From assembly GCA_026874595.1 (NCBI GenBank), contig CM049315.1, positions 19,675,664-19,739,663 of the forward strand: a stretch of DNA of 64,000 nucleotides. Direction: 5' to 3'. The translations under genes were made by a program, and so were the position numbers. The DNA comes from Sipunculus nudus (lineage: Eukaryota; Annelida; Sipuncula; Golfingiida; Sipunculidae). The notes under the pieces were generated by a model that was not told the origin of the DNA, did not search any database, and saw only the letters and a list, made by a program, of their open reading frames with translations. This document shows positions 26,150 to 40,313 of this stretch, piece after piece (positions within the stretch are counted from its first letter, which is position 1; each line of letters begins with the position of its first letter).

Positions 26150-29100
26150 GACATTTGGTCTACTTTATAACTATGAAATCGGCGAGACCGCGGATTGTAT
26201 ATTTATAATCAGAAGTGTAATTGTTTCTTAATGAGGTTTATTGAGGCGATATCAACAAAATATTCGTACTAATTTAGCTGGATATATTGTTACTGTGCTA
26301 AAGGGTTATCGTCGGCCATAACTAGACAGCGAACCTGAAATATAGGGCTTGTCCTCATGGTCACTGGGATACCATTTGTAATGAGCAAGTACGATCCGCG
26401 CGACACCTGGCGCCAGTTTTCTTATGTAAGATTAAAGTGTAGTTCTTATGAGAATAAGCCAAAGACCAGAAGACTTGAGCCTCAGTTTACGGACTAAATT
26501 TTTATCGGCTACCGTTGGAAGTTTTGAATCCTTAACTTCAGCTTAATTTATTTTATTGAAATATATTCGCGATCAGTTTCTTGTGTTTAAAAACCAGAGC
26601 ATATGAACGAGCTCGGTTGTCTATTGGCGAACTCAGTGACCTAAACTCGGGGTCACGTGCTAACAACAGTATGAACATTTGGAATGCACGCAATTTTCGT
26701 TGCAATGCTTTCTTTAACAACATCAAGACACTGAGCAGCCAGCCATACAGTAGATAAAAGGACCACATAGCAGATCTAGTGAAACCGAGCTGTATACATA
26801 CATCCGTAAAGGTTGCCGATTATAACACTTGTTGTGCAAATGTGCAGCAAAATCAGGTGTCCTTAGTTAAGGTGCAATGGGCCACAATGACACTTATATA
26901 AATAGATTTTCTACTCTACAGTAGTTGCACTGATAAAAAGCATTTGTTAACATGTCCTTGAAAGATCTAAGCACTTTCATGAGAATTATCCTCTATAAAC
27001 TTACTGTATTTAATAAGTAAATAGCGTGGCTGTGACAGATTGTGACATACTTAAAGATGGGAGGAGACTCCTTCAGTACAGTGATTTCTTGTTCACTATT
27101 GCCATCATAAGAATTCACACAAGTACCTTCACTACATTTGCGTTACTTTAATGTACACGTATTGACGTGTGTAAGTACCTTCACGACATTTGCGTTACTT
27201 TAAGTACACATATTGATGTGTGTAAGTTCCTTCGCGACATTTGTGTTACTTCAATGTACATGTATTGACGTGTGTAAGTATCTTCACGACATTTACGTAC
27301 GTTACCTAAATGTACATGTATTAATGTGTGTTGCTGTTTCATATGCTTGTGTGTCTTTATATATTAATGTTATGCATTTCACCTTATACTATATATTCGG
27401 ATTTATTGTCTGACATGTGAGACACAACACGAAAGCAATTAAATGTGTTTAAATATTAAGTTTTAATTAAAACACACGTCACTGTCAGACTGATATAAAC
27501 GATGCACTGGTGTTTCGCATGTTTCACTTTATTTCTCCTTATTACATGAATATGTTATTACTATCAAAGTTGTTTGTGCATGTTTGTGCTAGAATTTCTT
27601 GTACATTTTTCGACATATCTAGAACTTTGACACATTGGTACAAAAGATAGCGCTTACATTGATAATTAGTTTTTTTTATGAAATGCCAAACAATATTTGG
27701 TCTTTATTGTTAATTAACTACCGGCGGCTTTATTTATGCAAATAAACAAAAAAATTATAAATTGTATGGATAGTACTTAAATGTAATTATGGTTATTGAA
27801 TTTCTACTGCGTACTTAAAACTTTTGAGTATATGCCTGCAGGTGCAATTTTCGCGAAGAAATTTCTATTCTATTTAACAAGTATAACGTTAGAGGGAAGA
27901 AACACTTTTGAAATATAAGAGTGTAATTAAGAGTGCGTCGTTTAAAAAAGATGAGCTTAGTCCATGCCTTTTATTAACATTTACATGAGTATAGTTATAG
28001 GAATGCAAAGTGTGTTGCCATGTTGTATTTCAAGCGTGAAACTAAAAGCGCTCAGGGTGTACAGAGGCATCTCGTATCATGTTATTCATTAAACGAGCGG
28101 CTGTCAAACCAGGCACGTCAAGACTTTACTTCTGGCATGACGGCGATGGCACAGGAAAAACACAAACAGATCCTTCATTCATAACACACGCGCGGCTGCC
28201 AAACCATGTCCGTAAAAGGTTATACGTTTCATTACCAAAACCGAACAAAGAACACATGTATAAAGTATTGTGACATCTCCTTCAGACGAGAGTACATAAA
28301 TTTCATTGTAAATGTGAATAAAGCGGTGCGGTGGAAAACATAAGCTATTCTTTCTTATTCGTTAAAGACCTAAATGGACGTGTCTTAAAGTAAAATTACA
28401 GAGTAGGAAACATTTAAATGTTTATAATTCCTTTTATTTGGCCTATAGAAGTTATACCTCAAATTTGTTGTACATGTATTTGCAAAATTTGATTTAAAAT
28501 CAGGACTTGGACAAAAAAGGTACAGTCTCATTTCACTTATAATAATTTATATATTACTGTTTAAAGCGAACAGACAATGTAGAGTTTACCAGGAGACAAA
28601 ATTAATGAGGATTTTTATTTTGTTGACGCTTGTTCGGTTCTTGACGTAAGATGATTTAGACGTAACCTAATGATCTGTCAGTTATATATAAAAACCTAAA
28701 ATACCATGGCCTTCACTGTATGCTTTTTTGTGTTTCTTTTATCTTTTCTTTGAAGTGGTAAGATATATCACAAAACAAGGGTGTACTTGAAATAAAATTC
28801 TTGAACACACACGTATAATTAAATATAGATAAATATTTGCTTGAAATATTTATTCTCTGAATTCTTTAATCAGGTAAATTATATGTCTCATGTGTATATT
28901 GTTTCTATTCACATTTCTTACCATATATTTCTTTGACAATGCTATAATTGATTATTGTTAGTATTCCCTGTTGACAATCTTTCTGTCTCTAACTTGAGTT
29001 CCACCTTTCTATAAGCTCGCCAGGCACTACATGTGGTTACTGACCTGAGCCGACATAAAATATACCGTGAGTGTATGTTATAAAGTCGGGTTTACAAAGT

Positions 29101-32100
29101 TTATCTCCATGCCTATACATGATTAAATTTTTTTTTCATATCAGCAAGATCAAGATAATGGGGCATAGTAGTTAATTACGCATGAATTTTATTGAAAATA
29201 TGCTGTCTTGACTTCAAAACGTAAAAAAATACATGATTGTTAGTAAATAAGTTGGTTTTCGTCAGTCCGGCATATTATCATTACTTAATCAAGTCGTTAA
29301 TCAGATCATATATAGAGATATCATTGAGATATTGTCTCATCTGTTCATCTGTATATAATTCACTCACTGTTGGAATTTTTTGGGTCAACTCACTCTAAAA
29401 CACGGAGAAAACATGTACGTCTTAGTTGTTTCTTATCAGTTTGAAGATCTGTTTCGCTCAGCTGATGAGTTACACCTGTCTACCCAAATAAAATGGCTGT
29501 TATATTAATGACCCTAGAAATCATCAGTTACAGTAATGCTTCAGTGAGCAGGCACTTTCTACTGCGCTCAGTAACACTGAAGTTTAGTACGGTGTTATCG
29601 TTATAAATAATCAGTAACATAAACATCTTAACGTGTTATTCCTTAATTATTCATTGCTTTCGTAATTCGTTTTTATCCATTTTTTCATGACCTAGATAGT
29701 CCAGGCTATATCTTCAGGCCTTGATCGTATTATGTTTATGAAGTGGCATTCCTCACACGGTGTCAACATCTCTTTAAACATCTCTTGCAAACTTGTACTT
29801 CTGCTCAAGTCCACTGAAAATATTTCTACATGCATTATGTACTTGGCAGATTCAGAGGTATTTGAACTTGTACTCAATGAAGACCCCTATGGTTCACTTA
29901 CACAGGGGCGGATCCAGGATTTAGGAAAAGGGGGGTCCAACCCAGGAGACCAATGAAAATCCTATAAAAAGGTCATCAGATCTGGAAAAGGGGTGGTCCA
30001 GGCCGCAAAATTACGTCTAAAACCCCCTAAAAGAGGTTGCTTCGGATGAAAAGGGGGGGGGGGGGGGTGTCCAGGGGGTCCGGACCCCCTGGACCCCCCC
30101 CCCCCCCGACCCGCTTCTGCTTACATGAGGACCATTATAGACCTTCGCCACTGTATTTAAACATTATGTACGTATTTACTGCAGTGTTTGTAAGAGAATA
30201 TCAAAAAAGAATCTAAGGTACTATTAGCAGAAAACATAATATATTCACTGAAAGCGATGTCCTTTGAAAGATTTGAATAAATAAACGATGCGTGATAGTG
30301 TTCTCATAGTTTGGGGTATTTTATATTCTTAAGATATTGTAACTATGGCAACTGTAATTTATGGCAACATATTGGCCTATTGGTCCATCATTTGTTTGTT
30401 AAAATCGGTTTTCACTATAAATTTCAAATGTTTAATTTTCATTGGGTTCACTGTTATAAGCTTGTAGAAGTTAGTAGGAATAATTTTATTCAGAGCTTAA
30501 TTGTATTGTTCTTTTAATATGATCAAACCTGAATAAGTAGATGAGAATGAAAATAATCACGTGATCCACCAGTTCACAGGTAGCTAATTAAAGGATAAAA
30601 GTGTGAATCCATGTAATGCAGATCTTTTATCAGTGTGAACCATTTAACTAAGTGCACACAGTTGATATAGACGTCACATAGCACAGAGGCATCATTAGCA
30701 CCTAAACCGGTGCAAAAAGGCCACTTTGAGCAAAATAAACAGCAAAACACGTCGCCTTTTAATCAGGGTATATAGCGCTTTTTACAGTCGGTCTGAGCGT
30801 TTCCTCATTCCTGTTACGGAAATACGTGTAAAAACTCAAGATATTATATGCATTTTGAACTTGAAATTGCATGCTGTAGAATTTATTTCTCAGAAACTTA
30901 GATTGTCATAAAATTGTTAAATATTTGAAATTTCGATTCGAATATTTTTGGTCTGTTATGGCAGTCATTGAGTAAGACATTCCTATTTTCTTCAACAAAA
31001 TAAAAGAAACACTATATATAAATGCAAACTCTGACGCTCGATTTTCCTAAATTGGAATAAGTTCACCACAGGCAAAATTCCAGCCACCATGGTTACAATC
31101 TTCACCACAGTTGTAACTGGGTTAATTAAACTGTGATATATTATCATGACTCTTCTTTGAATCTCATTAACATAGAAATTTGGATAATTATATCCGTCAT
31201 TGGATTGTTTTTTTTTAAATTATTTTACATGGTTCATAGTTTGTGGACAATAGCGGCACATAAAAAAAACTAAAGTGAAACTGCTGAAAGTAAAACTTAA
31301 TTTATGCAATATACATGAAATGAATATTTAAAACAAATCACTAGCAGATCTGACTGTTTTCTACTGTAAAGGAACGTTCATGATGGCTTGTGGGACTTTG
31401 TGTTTACTTTTTTAACTAGGTTTTGTTTTTCTTTGCCTGACTTTGCTTTCTGATTCGAAGGAGCATTCTTTGTGCCGTATCTGATCTGCGTGGTCGTTGG
31501 AGGTATTCCTCTGACGTTGTTTTTTTTCAGGAGCGTTCTTGTGCCGTATCTGCTCTGCGTGGTCGTTGGAGGTATTCTTAAGATGTTGTGTTTTCTGTTT
31601 TTTCAGAAGCGTTCTTAGTTCATTATCTGATCTGCGTGGTTATTGGGGACATTCCTCTTATGCCCTTCTCACACTGGCGTGAAATGACGCGGGCCTAGTG
31701 GCGCTAACTTCAACGCCAGTTATCCCAAGGGGTTAACCCGGGTCATCGCCAGTAACCTCACTACTCTCCCGGTCTATGCCAAGTTTTGGGAATGTTCAAA
31801 AAGTTTCACTTTTAGCGCCTAAAGGCGCATGTCAACGCCAATCATTTTGTGTCATCGCCTATCTTCGCAGGTCAACGCCTAAAAAAAAAACAGGCTAAAT
31901 CCTCCAACGTGTCTTCGTCGTACGTGTCCAAGGACTAATCCCACCCAACAGGCAAAACAAATGACATCGCAAGCAATAGAAAACAGCAAAAAAATGACAA
32001 TATGTATTATAAGCGCCAGACGCCGATCTGAATTTGCGCAGACGATCGCGTATGCGCGAGCGCTAACATTAACCCCTGCCAACGCCTATAAACGCGAGTC

Positions 32101-35100
32101 ATAGCATTCAATCTTATGGTATGCGTTGACAGGCGTTCGCTGGCGTTAAAAAAGAAGGCGAGTCAACGTGGATTAACTCCATATTATGCGATGACTGGCG
32201 CAAATTTAGGCTTTGACCCACGTTGACTTACGTAAATTAATGCCAGTCATCCCCAACCAACACTATGACTACTTTCCATGGCGTAATAAACGGCGCTAAC
32301 TGTGAGATAACAGGCGTTGAAGTCAGCGCCACTAGGCGCGCGTCATTTCACGCCAGTGTGAGTAGGGCATTACGTTGTGTTTTCTGTTTTTCAGGAGCGT
32401 TCTTGGTGCCGTATCTGATTTGCGTGGTTACTGGGGGCATTCCTCTTACGTTCTGTTTTCTGCTTTTAAAAGGCGTTATGGTGCCGTATCTGATCTGCGT
32501 GGTTATTGGGGCATTCCTCTCACGTTGTGTTTTCTGTTTTTCAGGGGCGTTCTTGGTGCCGTATCTGAATCTGGGTGGTTATTCGGGGCATTCCTCTTAC
32601 GTTCTGTTTTCTGCTTTTCAGGAGCGTTCTTGGTGCCGTATAAGATCTGCGTGGTTATTGGGGGCATTCCTCTTACGTTCTGTTTTCTGCTTTTCAGAGG
32701 CGTTCTTGGTGCCGTATCTGATCTGCGTGGTTATTGGGGGCATTCCTCTCACGTTATGTTTTCTGCTTTTCAGGGGCGTTCTTGGTGCCGTATCTGATCT
32801 GCGTTGTTATTGGGGGCATTCCTCTTACGTTGTGTATTCTGTTTTTCAGGGGCGTTCTTGGTGCCGTATATGATCTGCGTGGTTATTGGGGGCATTCCTC
32901 TTCCGTTATGTATTCTGTTTTTCAGGAGCGTTCTTGGTGCCGTATCTGATCTGCATGGTTATTGGGGGCATTCCTCTTACGTTATGTTTTCTGTTTTACA
33001 GAGGCGTTCTTGGTGCCGTATCTGATCTGCGTTGTTATTGGGGGCATTCCTCTTACGTTGTGTATTCTGTTTTCAGGGGCGTTCTTGGTGCAGTATCTGA
33101 CCTGCATGGTTATTGGGGGCATTCCTCTTACGTTATGTTTTCTGTTTTTCAGGGGCGTTCTTGGTGCCGTATCTGATCTGCGTGGTTATTGGGGGTATTC
33201 CTCTCTTCTTTATCGAGGTCGCCCTGGGACAGTTCATGTCAGAAGGCGGCATCAAGGCATGGAACCTCGTACCTGTCTTCCAGGGTTTGTCCATCACTAA
33301 CATAATGGTTAATCCGATAAAAATAAGGGTAGGTTGTTAATATACAGCCCTCCCGTTTACCCCTACAGGAGCTGAAAACAGACAACTCGAATAAGATTTT
33401 AACGCTAACATTTTACAAACCAGTAGTCTTAATTTCTTTAAAATAATAATGCAAATTTACAGAGTACTTTATATTTTTTTATAAGTGTTCTTACATGATT
33501 TTCTCTATAAATATAATAGGTTGTTTTTTTTTCTATGTTTTTGGTCCAAAATATTGATGAATTTGTTGTTGTTTTATCATTATTGAAAGGTAAATTAATC
33601 TGATGGAATCATTGGAATAAGATCATGACACTTTATATTAAATACTTGCTTGGTTTGTATATTTTCACCAATGAATCCAGTATGGGCCTGTTTTAATAAG
33701 TATAAAAGAATAAGAATTAGGCGTATGGGATAAATCATTTTACAATAAGCCTTACATTTTCTGAAGATGCTTTAGCGTTAGAATATCAATTGGTATGACA
33801 GCAAATATTTCAGGGAATCGTATACGTTCATTGTTTCAGTGTGTAAACATGTAAAGTTGGACCAGGAAATTAACTTTTGTTACAAATGCTTTAAGTAGAA
33901 CTGTTTCATGTTGATATTTCATTATAGTCAACGGTCATATTATTTGGCATCGTTCTTACTAAAGAAACTTGTTGAGGGTTATTTGTTGTTAATTTCTCCT
34001 TAAATCGCTATTTGATTTTTTTTAAGAGAAGGGCAATTTAATATGGAAAAAAAATCAATAAATATTTTGTAGAACAAAGCTTATTTCAACGAATTAAAAA
34101 TATTTACTTGAAACGGTATATAGATAAATGAAACAAGTATTCAGCTGGTACAGCGTTAAGTTGATCACATTAGACTATAGTTCATCGCTGTCAAATAACT
34201 TTACCATCTAAAATGAGTCGTAGCTTTATCAGAATGTAATTCCATTTCTAGGTATCGGATTTGCCACGACGGTGATCGTGTTTTTCCTGAACTGTTACTA
34301 CAATGTCATTTTGGCCTGGGCGTTCCATTACTTCGGGTCGTCCTTCACCTCCGAGTTGCCCTGGATCAAATGCGGTAACTGGTGGAACACAGACGCGTGT
34401 ACAGATTTCACGCAGAAAGGCAACGCCACAAACGTCACAGGTCTGATGACTACCGTCGCTACTGCCGCCGCTACCAACGCCAGCAATGTTACCAAACGCC
34501 TCGACGCTACGACTGAGTACTGGGAGTGAGTACCTTAAGTTTAACCACAACATTAGCGACACCTGTCTGTCAAGGTTGACAATGAATATTCGGGTTCATT
34601 ATATCGACAAGCAAGGATATAATTTGTTATATAACAAATGTTTAAACATAATAAACTTTCTTTCTCATTATTGGCTTGGTTCTAGTCGGAAAAAGGGTGG
34701 CTGCAAACTGCGAAATAATGATTTTCTCGATATTTTCTCGAATAACAACATTTGTTTTGGGCATCATCATCGATACTCGTGTCTGTGTATTGATAAATAT
34801 ATTAGTGTGATACATCGTTGTATCACACTGACGATACATCGTTGTATCACGCTGACGATTCATTGTTGTATCACACTGACGGTACATCGTTGTACCACGT
34901 TGACGATACATCGTTGTATCACGCTGACGATACATCGTTGTATCACAATGATGATACATCGTTGTATCACGCTGACGATACATCGTATCATGCTGATGAT
35001 ACATCGATGTATCACGCTGACGCTACATCGTTGTATCACACTGACGATACATCGTTGTATTACGCTGACGATACATCGTTGTATCACACTGACGATACAT

Positions 35101-36052
35101 CGTTGAATCAAGCTGATGATACATGTACTGAAAGTATGGCACTACTGTTTATGTGAGAGCATCATTTTACTGTTCAGTCAACTTTGAGTCATTACCTTTT
35201 AATGAAATCAGGTTCTACATTGCTTCATAATTCATGGAAAGCCTTCTGTCAAAGGACATGTAGTTAACGACATATAGGGAAATCCACCTCCCGCGATACT
35301 GCATCTTTTAAGTGGCCTGTCAGTTTGTTTTGTTGACCGAGCTCCTTCGTTGCATCTTAGCAGGAGCAGTCTAATTCACTACAATCACAAACTGAAGAGT
35401 TTCAAATGTTTCACATATTTTCCTCAAGCATATGATGATGGGAGGAATGATTTCGATTCTGAGCTGTTCTACCAGCATATACATGTTATAAGAAGATGCG
35501 TATGAAGAACAAGCACAGTGCGCATGCTCATGGAATAGGATTAAGAATTGTCATTGAAAAAAATAACGTTTTCAATAACAATATCTGACATAAGATGGTA
35601 TTAAAACGAGTTTAAGAGATTAAATTCAAATGAAATGAGTCATTCATAAACATATTCAGTACTAAACACCAGAGAAAATCAAAGTGTCATTTTTTACCAA
35701 CAGTTACTTTTCATTCACTCATGTTTCTGCTGGCCAGTCATTTCAAGGTGGGACTCACAAAGGTAAAAAGAATGTGACTTAGGAAATAAATACGGCGCCG
35801 CACAACCCCTTGAGCAACGGATGTGACAGGGGTTTCCACAGCTGCTCTCTAATTTACAGCATGGCAGTTGGCACGGCGGTCTGTGTCAAGGGGCCTTTTA
35901 ACTACGCCATTATAACAGGGGCATAGCCAGGATTGAGGGAGGGGAGGGGGCCATGATCAGTGGCGGATCCAGAAATTCGAAAACGGGGGGGGGGGGGGGG
36001 GGGGGGCGCTAATATGTGTGAAATGGCACTATGAAAACTGTTATATATACAA

Positions 36053-36090
<38 letters not shown>

Positions 36091-36838
36091 TATTATTATT
36101 ATTATTACTATACGTTATATATTTTAGTGTATGAAAATATATATATTTTTTTTATTTTCAATTATGAACCAATTATGAACCAATTTTTTAAATATACAAT
36201 GTAAAGAGGACATTTTGAGGCAATTTTCACAAAAATATGAGGATGTTCTGTTCCCTTATGTCTTTGCGTTATGTAGTCAAACTGTAGAGAGGTTCGATAT
36301 TTAATATTTATATTGCTTCAAAATCAGAATATAAAATTTCAGTCATTTCCAAACAAGTCAATGGCGCATAGGCGCAATTACTTTTGTAACTTGCAAAATA
36401 TTATCTTTCAAATGTAATGCTCGTAGTGAAATAACTCATAAGTTAAATTCTTATGTTAAACTTTGCATTTAACCGGGTTCCGTGGTCTCGACAGCACACA
36501 GGACTCTTAAGAGCACAGATCGCGAGTTCGAGTACCGGTATCACCAGGGGAGCCGTGAGACTGTTCATGGTCGACCACAACCAGGGCCCGGTGCTCGATC
36601 GATCTGCAGTTGTTCTGCAGCTGTTCATAAATATCCTTATACTCAACTTATAAATTTGAAAGTAATAAACTGCAGATAACTTAAATAAAGTCAAATTGCT
36701 TATTAATAATTAGAAATATGAAAAACTAAAAATCGCGAAAATCGGAAATTAGATAAATGAGAGATACTGCAGCTCGACGGGGGGCCGCGCGCCGAAGGCG
36801 CCCCCTCTGGATCCTCCACTGATAGCAAAGGCAATTTA

Positions 36839-36887
<49 letters not shown>

Positions 36888-39736
36888 TATAAGATTAAGT
36901 GAAATTCCGAGAAGACGGCGAGTACTGGATGCGACCGGGGGGGGGGGGGGCTGTCAGCACAGTTATCATACAAGAGACTAATTGTGTCAGAGCACTGATA
37001 AACATTATTTATTTTACATTGATTGTACAATTAGTTACAATAACTAGTACGAGGCACTGTCCATGGCTCGGATGTTGGCGCTCGGTAAGACACACCTTAG
37101 TCCACTAATAAACAATCTGTTATGTTGTACAGGAACAAGGTTTTGGGCATATCGTCCGGCATTGATGACGTAGGCACCATCAAGTGGGACCTTGCTCTGT
37201 GTTTGGTCGCCGCCTGGATTGTCGTCTATCTATGTATCTGTAAGGGCATCAGGACTTCAGGAAAGGTACAGTCAACCCACCTGATTTATCAGATAAGACC
37301 GAGAACATTTATCTGTTACTTAAGTTTTAAAAAAAAGTGTGGTCGGAGCAGGCCTTCTCGGCAAAACCACACTCACAACATCTGTTGGCGACGATTGGCA
37401 CTTATTCCTCCGGTCCGTTTTACCAGAAAAGAAAGATAGCATTTTTTATAAACAAATAAATGGTTAATGTATGAGTTTCGTTTTTCTTATAAAATATCCA
37501 TCAATTCAATGAATTGCATATACTTGTTGAAATGGTTTGAATTATAACAGTTTTTCAATCCTCCTGGAAACAACTTCGATTGTTCGACTGAGTTCCTTCT
37601 CAAAATAAGATTTGTTTTAATACAACACCAGATAATTTGTAGTCAAACGCTCTTTGTGATTTGGTATTAAAAACCAAAGTAAAAGAAGGAAAGATGGACA
37701 GTTTTAGATAAACATAGGTATACACAATAAAAATAATGCGGCTTATAGATATTAATTTATGTTTATAGCATTCATTCTCTCCACCAGGTGATGTACGTGA
37801 CTGCCACCAGCCCCTACATTTTCATGACTATCTTATTAATACGTGGATGTCTCCTAGATGGCGCTAGAGACGGTATCATCTACTACGTATACCCAGAAAT
37901 TAACAAGCTCAGAAACATGCAGGTACATCCAGTCACAATTATTGTATTTTATACTTCAGAACAGGGGCGTCATTTTCGTTTGCAGTATATGTATGTGTTT
38001 GTGAAGACATAGGTTTTTCTTTTTTCTAGGATAGGTCTGTTGTCTTTAGTAAGAGGATTAATTATATGTAAATGGCGGTGTACCAATTATTCGACATGCC
38101 ACCTGTGGCATCCTGATTTTAGTGTGTACCGTAATGGCAGCCCCCGTGAGCTGTCTCAAGAAACTTAGAGAAATAAACCTGTCAAGATTCGATAAGGGCG
38201 TGAGGATGCGATACAAAAGTTTGGTGGAAAGGGGAGGTGTATCGGCATTTAAAGCGGGATAGCGCATTTTTATGAACCACGCCCAAATCCTCTAACTACA
38301 GTACGAGCATTAAGTCTTCTGGTTTTCACGTTTTATATGCACGGGGCCAGGAATAGTTCAGAAAGCATAACCATCAACTTTCTGCTCCTTAGTCCACTAC
38401 AACGCTCGGCCACTTAGTTTACTGAGTGGTTGTTGAATATAGAGAATGAGTTTGAATTAAGAGAAGTGCACCTGGTTGACAAGATCAATTATTTTCTTCA
38501 GAGTCTGACTGTCATCTCTCGTTATCAGAAAAATGATCATTTACACTTTGCATTAAATTTTGAAATGAAGAATCCATGCATTGTATTAATTCAAAAGAAA
38601 ACATAAGATTTATTTTTGCTTAGTTTCAATATTTAATTAGGAGAATAAATATAAGGTTAAAATGGGATGTAAAAATATGGATACGAAATAAAAATTCATC
38701 CTCTTCGAAATACTCAACAATGTGTCATCAAGAAGAGGCTCTTGTGCATGTCGCGGCAGGAACATCAGCAATTCTAGATAAATATAAGGGGGGTTAACTA
38801 TTCAGAATTTATAAAAATGTTATAAAAAGCGAGTTGTGTTTAAATATTATTACATACGTTTCGCTGTTTAGCTTTTGGTCTAGTATATGAATCCGAGTTT
38901 TGTGTTTTACAATAATGTTAAGCCGTAAACATTCACGAGATTTTCCAGCTAAAAAAAGAACTCTCATAGACAAGTTGTAGCGAGATGTTATATATAAGCC
39001 TGTTGGACTTATTGTTTATCTGCATGTATTATTTCACTAGGAGAAATCCATACGCCATAGTTCACGTTATGCATTCTATAATTATCAGAATAAATCCTAC
39101 ATTTTCCACTTGTATTATTAATTTTGCAATGGTGGCCACTGATGATATGATTTTAAACAGCATAGGGGGTTGTTGAGGTATAAGGACAAAATTTTGAAAC
39201 TTTGTTAGGTTCTGTCCCCGTTGATTATGTTTATTCGACCAATCTATGGGACCAATCTATGTTTGTGGTTTTAACAACTTTCCTACAGGTGTGGGTGGAC
39301 GCTGGTACCCAGATCTTCTTCTCATACTCGATATCTCTTGGGGCGCTGACGGCACTCGGCAGCTACAACAAATTTAAACATAATTCTTACAGGTGAGGCA
39401 ACAAGTTTAGTGGCAAGAGCTGACACTAGGTGGCGCTGGCACCAAACATAAGACCTTCCAGTCAGTACATGGGGGATACACAGTAATGACTATAAAAATG
39501 ACTATATATATAAGGATGCCTTGCGACAACAACTATTCATTTTACAATTTACATGTAAATGTGACTTTTGCCTTTGAACGTTGTACAGGATTTGCATACA
39601 CGCCCGCACACACATATTATTATTGTAATACATTTTTTTACCTGTATGCTAATTGCTAATGGAAGCTTGATAACAGACTTTCGCTTAACAAAGATGCCCG
39701 TCGTACTTAGAAAAACTCAGTGCATTCATCAAACCA

Positions 39737-39790
<54 letters not shown>

Positions 39791-40043
39791 GGTTTAAGTA
39801 TTTTTCTGATTTTAGGGATTCCATCATTTTTGCGGTGGCTAACAGCGGGACCAGTATTTTCGCGGGGTTTGTGATCTTCTCCGTCCTCGGTCACATGGCC
39901 AAGCAGCAGGGGGTCAAGGTCTCCGAGGTCGCCGAGTCTGGTAGGAAGTTGTCTAACTCAAAACACTAAATCACAGGTTATTTGGTATTTTAAGTAAAAG
40001 CTTGTCTTATCTGTTGTACAATATATATATATATATTATATAT

Positions 40044-40125
<82 letters not shown>

Positions 40126-40233
40126 CGGTGGAACTTCTGTAACATGAAAACATTTGGAAATCGAATATTTATTACCGGACGTGTGATGGGGTGTGGGTCC
40201 TTTTGTTAAAATGGACGATGGTCTGGAAGTGTA

Positions 40234-40313
<80 letters not shown>

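Larger units (their letters stand above)
19801..27118 (+). other. Intron 1, central part
   Basis: Only microsatellites (23437, 23962, 25981, and (AATAT)n at about 20815-20845) are recognised; no exon could be supported. Confidence 0.55.

Noticed and set aside
27119-27333. CRISPR-like array of repeats
   Set aside because: Units are contiguous without unique spacers and the DNA is animal; it is a minisatellite.
31879-32082. Possible gene on the minus strand inside the acceptor array
   Set aside because: Falls within the 709-bp MITE and has no relation to transposases.
32265-32873. 202-codon open frame with internally repetitive membrane-like peptide
   Set aside because: It reads through the 76-bp acceptor array, which has no stop in two of three frames; the apparent 76-residue periodicity is a consequence of the DNA repeat.
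34486-35156. Long open frames on both strands (up to 206 codons) with His/Arg/Thr or Tyr/Asp repeats
   Set aside because: All derive from the 24-bp minisatellite, whose period is a multiple of three, so every frame stays open.
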